This document shows positions 59,673-64,000 of a stretch of DNA of 64,000 nucleotides, piece by piece; position 1 is the stretch's first letter; every line of letters starts with the position of its first letter. Both the position numbers and the translations under genes were made by a program. The notes under the pieces were generated by a model. That model saw nothing but the letters and a program-made list of their open reading frames with translations, was not told the DNA's origin and did not search any database. The DNA lies in the NCBI GenBank assembly GCA_016801885.1, contig CM028896.1:2852001-2916000 (forward strand), written 5' to 3'. Source of the DNA: Toxotes chatareus (Eukaryota > Chordata > Actinopteri > Toxotidae).

Positions 59673-61119
59673 TTTTCCAACTGTTATTTTTGCAATAACT
59701 TGTGTCTCCAGTTCCTTCTTGGGATTTTTTATTTATATATTTCTGATTTGCTCAATAACTGATTCCTGCAATGACAATTATTTTTTTCCTCATGAATGGA
59801 CTGATCAGGTGATGCTGCAGCTGTGCGTTCACTTTGGAGTGTGGCAATTTTTTTTTCCTCCAGGCACTGGTGTCTTTTTGTACTTCTCTTCTTTCCTTTT
59901 TTCCCCTCGGCAACAAATTCTTTCTGTGTTTAGACAAAGCAAGTGGCAAATAAAGTTCCATTGGTTGTTATGAACTTGTAAAAGGGAACGCCCATTCAAT
60001 TGGATTACACCTGCTTTAATGCAATCAATATAACAACCATAAGTCACTGCTGTGTTATTGGCATACTGTAATATTAAGAGCTAGAAAGCAACATTTATAA
60101 TTTCTAGTTATTGCCTCGAAAATAATGAACTCCTTCAATTTCACTACAATGCAATGAAATTTCAACCATTACAGAAACAATATGCCAATATTTCTTTTAG
60201 CATTCAACCATCAGCCTTCTAATTCTAACCCTGAAGGCCCTGGCTGTGTGGGGACTGTCTGGACTCGGAAGATGAGTGATCATTGACTGAAAGTTTGTCC
60301 TGGTTGTGGCTTTTGCCCTCAACTGTCCCTTCTCCTCTCTCTGTTTCTTCCTCTGTGCTCACTTGTCTCCCTCACTGAGGCATGAGTCTTTCTTTTGTCT
60401 TCCTTCTTGACTGCCTTTCTGCAGCAGGCAGTCAAACACTCCAAAACACAGGACACAGGTTCTGCTTCTTGAAGATGATTTCTCTCCAAAAATGTAAGCT
60501 ACTTCCTGAAAGTAATGGGACTGTAGGAATGACCAGGGGGCATGTATACTGCAGGGGGAACTAGATCTGAGTAACACAGGGACAGTCAGTTCACAGACAT
60601 AAAGTAATTTTGAGATTTTAAGCATTAAAAAGCACTGATCATAAAAAAAAGTATAGAATATGTAAGAAAACGGCTTTGGAATTTGAGTCAGTCCAAGTTT
60701 TACACAAAATATGCAGAAGTAAAATCACTGAGATGCAAATGGCACCAAATAGTAGGAATGACTCGTGTCCATTTGTACAAATGCTGCCATTTTACAAGCA
60801 CTCAAATCCAAGTCCTCTGCAAATGGAAAGCTCATTTACAGAATGTAACCACGGGTTCCAGCTTGGTAAGAACTGTGAGTCGTCTGTCAAACTCAACACG
60901 GATACTCTCATTTTCTCTGTGTAGCAGGCAGTGCTTCCGTTTGCATGGGATTTCCCTGACTCTCCAACTCAGATACCACATTTTTTACCACATCGAGCCA
61001 GTGCTCGAGCTAAGAAGACAGCAATCATGTTTTTGTTTTTTTTTTAAACTCCACACCCCACAGTGTTTAGGGAAGACAGCCCTATCCCAAAGTCATGCAT
61101 GATCATCCAGTTTCTTAAA
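59673..61119. other. Unassigned DNA
   Basis: No recognised element. Overlapping plus-strand frames at 60676-61102 (up to 139 codons) show no known motif. Confidence 0.4.
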
Positions 61120-61275
61120 CTAAGCACCTCTTGTAGCTAGGAAGGCCTTGACTTTATCTTTAGGTTCTCTGAATCTTTGCAGAATTTTTTCTCTTTTAAA
61201 CTTTGCCCTCAGATTATTGGCCATCATTTCAGAACATCTTGTGACCATGTTCCAACTGGACGTATTTAATGGCAG
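61120..61275 (-). CDS. Coding-like 50-codon stretch (hypothetical)
   Basis: On the minus strand one frame reads MVTRCSEMMANNLRAKFKRE, then KILQRFREPKDKVKAFLATR, and stops at 61120-61122. The segment is strongly basic and helix-like. A stop lies about six codons before the WNMVTR sequence, so if coding it is short or begins at a splice site. A plus-strand frame of 104 codons (61148-61462) covers the same bases. I recognise no family. Confidence 0.18.
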   Translation of the reverse strand: MPLNTSSWNMVTRCSEMMANNLRAKFKREKILQRFREPKDKVKAFLATRGA

Positions 61276-64000
61276 CTATAATTTCTCCCTGGTTTTAAAA
61301 TCATTAGAATGCGAGTCTGCTGCCTCCAGAAAAGTCTCTTTCACAAGTTCCCATTCTCTAATGGCTTATTGTGCTTGGCAAGTTTGGCTCACCTTGGAAG
61401 AAGCAACAGTAGCTGCCTTTGACTTTGTTAATGGGCTTATATATACTACTTGTAATACATAAAATTGTAATATAAGTTCCTTAATATGTTTCTTTTTTCC
61501 TTAATTGACTTTTGGGTGGGTTCTGCGTTAAATTCTTTTTGTGTATTATGTTGTGAAACAACTTATTTAACCATTAACCATGAAAGTCTTCTGTGAGAAA
61601 GTCTTCTCGGGCCTGTACTCGTAACATCTCCAGCCAGTTTATGCCTACCAGGAAGGTTACAGCATAATGTAATTTACATCTGATCGACACTTGTTTTTTT
61701 TTGCTATGGATACCACTGGGAGGTGCTAAAACATCTCAGGAGTAGCACAGTTAATTTACCACGGAAACTGAAATCGCAACTTATAAAATTTAAAATAAAT
61801 ATTAAATAGTTATATCGGTTATCATTGACCTGACACCTGACATTCCAGTAAGGGTGAACTTTTGGGCAGGAAGTTCTGTTAAACTACTTAAAAAAAAAAA
61901 AAAACAAAACAAAACAAAATCATTGAACATTGAACCACTGTATCATAAAGAATGAAAAACAGTTCAAACAAATCATGTCTTTCTATTTATAGAAGCCTCT
62001 TTTTCATTGCTGAGTGTATGGATTTCTTTGGAATACAAGTTGGCCAAAACAACCCGATAAAGTAAAGTGCTGAGCTATGGACAACTCTCGACACGTGAGC
62101 CAATCATCTGCTAAATTATCATATGTTTTAGGCAGGGTGCATTCTACTGACATTTTTAAATGTCACAGATGAAAAACAACAACAGCAACGATTATAATGA
62201 GACTGGAATACGTTACAAAAACAGAAGAGAAGAGCATGATGCAGGTAATTTAACAATATATTATTAAGGCTGTACAAGTAAGTAGCTGTACGTGTAATTT
62301 TAAACAAATTTAAAATAATAGGCAGCCTCAAGGAGCCTGATCTGGCAGGGACAAGGGTCATAACTGGAATAAATAAAACAAAAATACATATAGTTCTACA
62401 TTCTAGGTCTTGAAATGTGGATTAAACTGATCATTAAATAAACAACAGAAGCAATGAGCTCCTAAAGGTGTTGTGTTTGTTTTCTCTGCTTTTATTTGTG
62501 AAGAGTGTTGTCCTCACGGTGGCTGTTGTACCCGCACACAGAGGTCAGTAGGGTGTTATAAATATTTCCATTATCATAACCTCCTATAACAATGCTGTGC
62601 CGAGAGCTATTCTCCATGATGAAGGGCCTCTGTAGAAGATGTGGCTCTGTTTTACGTTTGGTCACACCACGGGCCTGAATTTTAATCACACTCTCTTTCC
62701 AAGCCATTAAAACTAGAAAGTGACGTTTATTAGACAGCAGAGGAAAATAAACAAGCACTAATTGGCTCACACCGAGAGCGCTCCACTCTCCCCTTGGCCC
62801 TTTGTCAGAGAATAAACCTGCCAGGGAGTGAGGTACAAAGCTCAAGAGCAGACTGACCTTTGGAGACTCACCGCTTCCTTTAAGCGGACGTGCAACGCCA
62901 ATAATGGCTGCAAGTAGTGGAGAGCCACGCTTTTTATTTGTAAATATGCAGACAATATTGACACCTAAGATCCATGACTGGTTGCTATGTTATGTAACAA
63001 ATGAAAATGAGATGGCACATCGCAACGGCTTCCTTTTAATTGCCTAACTGACCTTGCAGCCCATAGCCTTACGATTTCATCCAAGTAAGATTTCTGACAC
63101 TAATTCTCAAGGAGCTTTGCAAGCGAAGGTGTGTAAAACATCATTTGCTGATAGAGAACCCTCTTAAGAATCCAATTTAAGGACCGTCTGCTCCTGAGTG
63201 TGTTACAATCATCTTCACAGTTGTCTTTCATGCTTCTTTTTCACACTCTTAAACACCCACCTTTGTTAAAAATAAATAAATAAATAATAATGCCTCTGAA
63301 GAAATGGTACACAACATGCCTTGAGGGAACAGTTCTCTGCTACTAGGTATCGAAACATTAGTGCAATGTTTGCAAACAGCCAGCCACATCAGACAATAAC
63401 GTGTGACACTTTGATTACACGAGAATAAAGTGCTACTATCACACATGAAACCTGCTCTTACCTGTTAGCAGCTCAGATGGTTGTGCGCTCACAAGTATGA
63501 CTGTTGGATTATTGTCTCCTCAGTGTTTTCTCGAGGGGATTAACATCTTATTTACAAGAAAATACAGCATTTAAGAAACAAACAAAGTCACACATATAGA
63601 AGCCAATCACTTGGGATACAGGGTAAGGAGTGTTTATTCACAAGGGTGTAGGTTTAGTTTCAGGAGTCTCGCTATTGGAAATCAGTATTTGAAAACTTAA
63701 AGTTAACAGTGTCAGCAGTCACATAAGGGGACCCACAACAATTGGAAAATATTAATACAACTGCCAAGAATGCCACTGGTGTAGAGGGAATGCTTTGGCA
63801 TGAACTTGGTGGCTAATAAAAAACAAAAAACAGGTCTTTCTAAGCAAAGCAGCCCAGAGCTGGATGAGAAACAAAGTGATGGAGGATGGACGGCACATTG
63901 CATAAAGCTCCCGAGGCCTCTGTTGAAGTGAGAGAATTCTCCTAGCAACTGCTGTAGTTTCTGTGCCAAAATATGCCAATAAAATTCTAAAAATGTAAAG
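61276..64000. other. Unassigned DNA to the end of the window
   Basis: No recognised gene or transposon. There is an A-rich run at 61889-61918, an AAAT microsatellite at 63270-63287, and a CpG-containing, compositionally balanced stretch at about 62800-63070 that may be a conserved non-coding element. Confidence 0.35.

Noticed and set aside
1..64000. tRNA, rRNA, snRNA, CRISPR arrays and operons
   Set aside because: No tRNA boxes, rRNA blocks, snRNA consensus or regularly spaced direct repeats were seen on either strand; the DNA is eukaryotic in character.

Overview
This window looks like nuclear DNA of a bony fish, probably a percomorph teleost. It is AT-rich and CpG-poor, with many microsatellites and long poly-A/poly-T runs. 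It carries decayed copies of transposon families that I recognise as common in teleost genomes: L2/CR1-type LINEs, a Tc1-like transposase, TTAA-flanked MITEs and several anonymous dispersed repeats. There is nothing prokaryotic. No open frame reaches 200 codons and I recognise no host protein-coding gene, rRNA, tRNA or snRNA. The window is most likely a large intron or a gene-poor intergenic region. Species, chromosome and neighbouring genes cannot be told from it. All family names are from memory of consensus sequences, not from a search.

Layout. 1-3.6 kb: unassigned DNA with one coding-like 123-codon frame, then a minus-strand Tc1-like transposase relic, a minus-strand L2 relic and a small LINE/SINE tail. 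3.6-9.9 kb: no recognised element. 9.9-12.3 kb: a minus-strand L2-type LINE with endonuclease, linker and parts of the reverse transcriptase, missing the RT core and carrying a nested MITE. 14.3-15.8 kb: a second LINE type on the plus strand with a degraded active-site box. 16.7-17.1 kb: a GC-richer patch with two perfect 12-bp hairpins. 17.7-18.1 kb: a third LINE type, minus strand. 19.3-19.6 kb: a dispersed repeat. 20.8-21.0 kb: a BED-zinc-finger-like fragment. 23.3-23.5 kb: an LTR/promoter-like patch. 28-30 kb: a cluster of three repeat types. 37-42 kb: three more dispersed repeat copies. 45.9 kb: a full match to the CTCF core motif. 55.1-56.9 kb: a long-inverted-repeat (foldback) transposon flanked by TA, whose non-repeated centre has promoter-like structure. 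57.8-59.1 kb: another L2 relic and an interrupted dispersed repeat. 59.1-64 kb: mostly unassigned, with two coding-like minus-strand patches.

The elements do not act as a pathway; they are a record of successive insertions. The foldback element is the most unusual object: nearly 1.8 kb, arms of over 500 bp, and a single-copy-looking 660-bp centre with a TATA box, a good start context and a splice-donor-like site. Second-tier leads are the unassigned coding-like minus-strand frames near 1.0-1.35, 49.2-49.4, 59.2-59.7 and 61.1-61.3 kb, and the CTCF motif.
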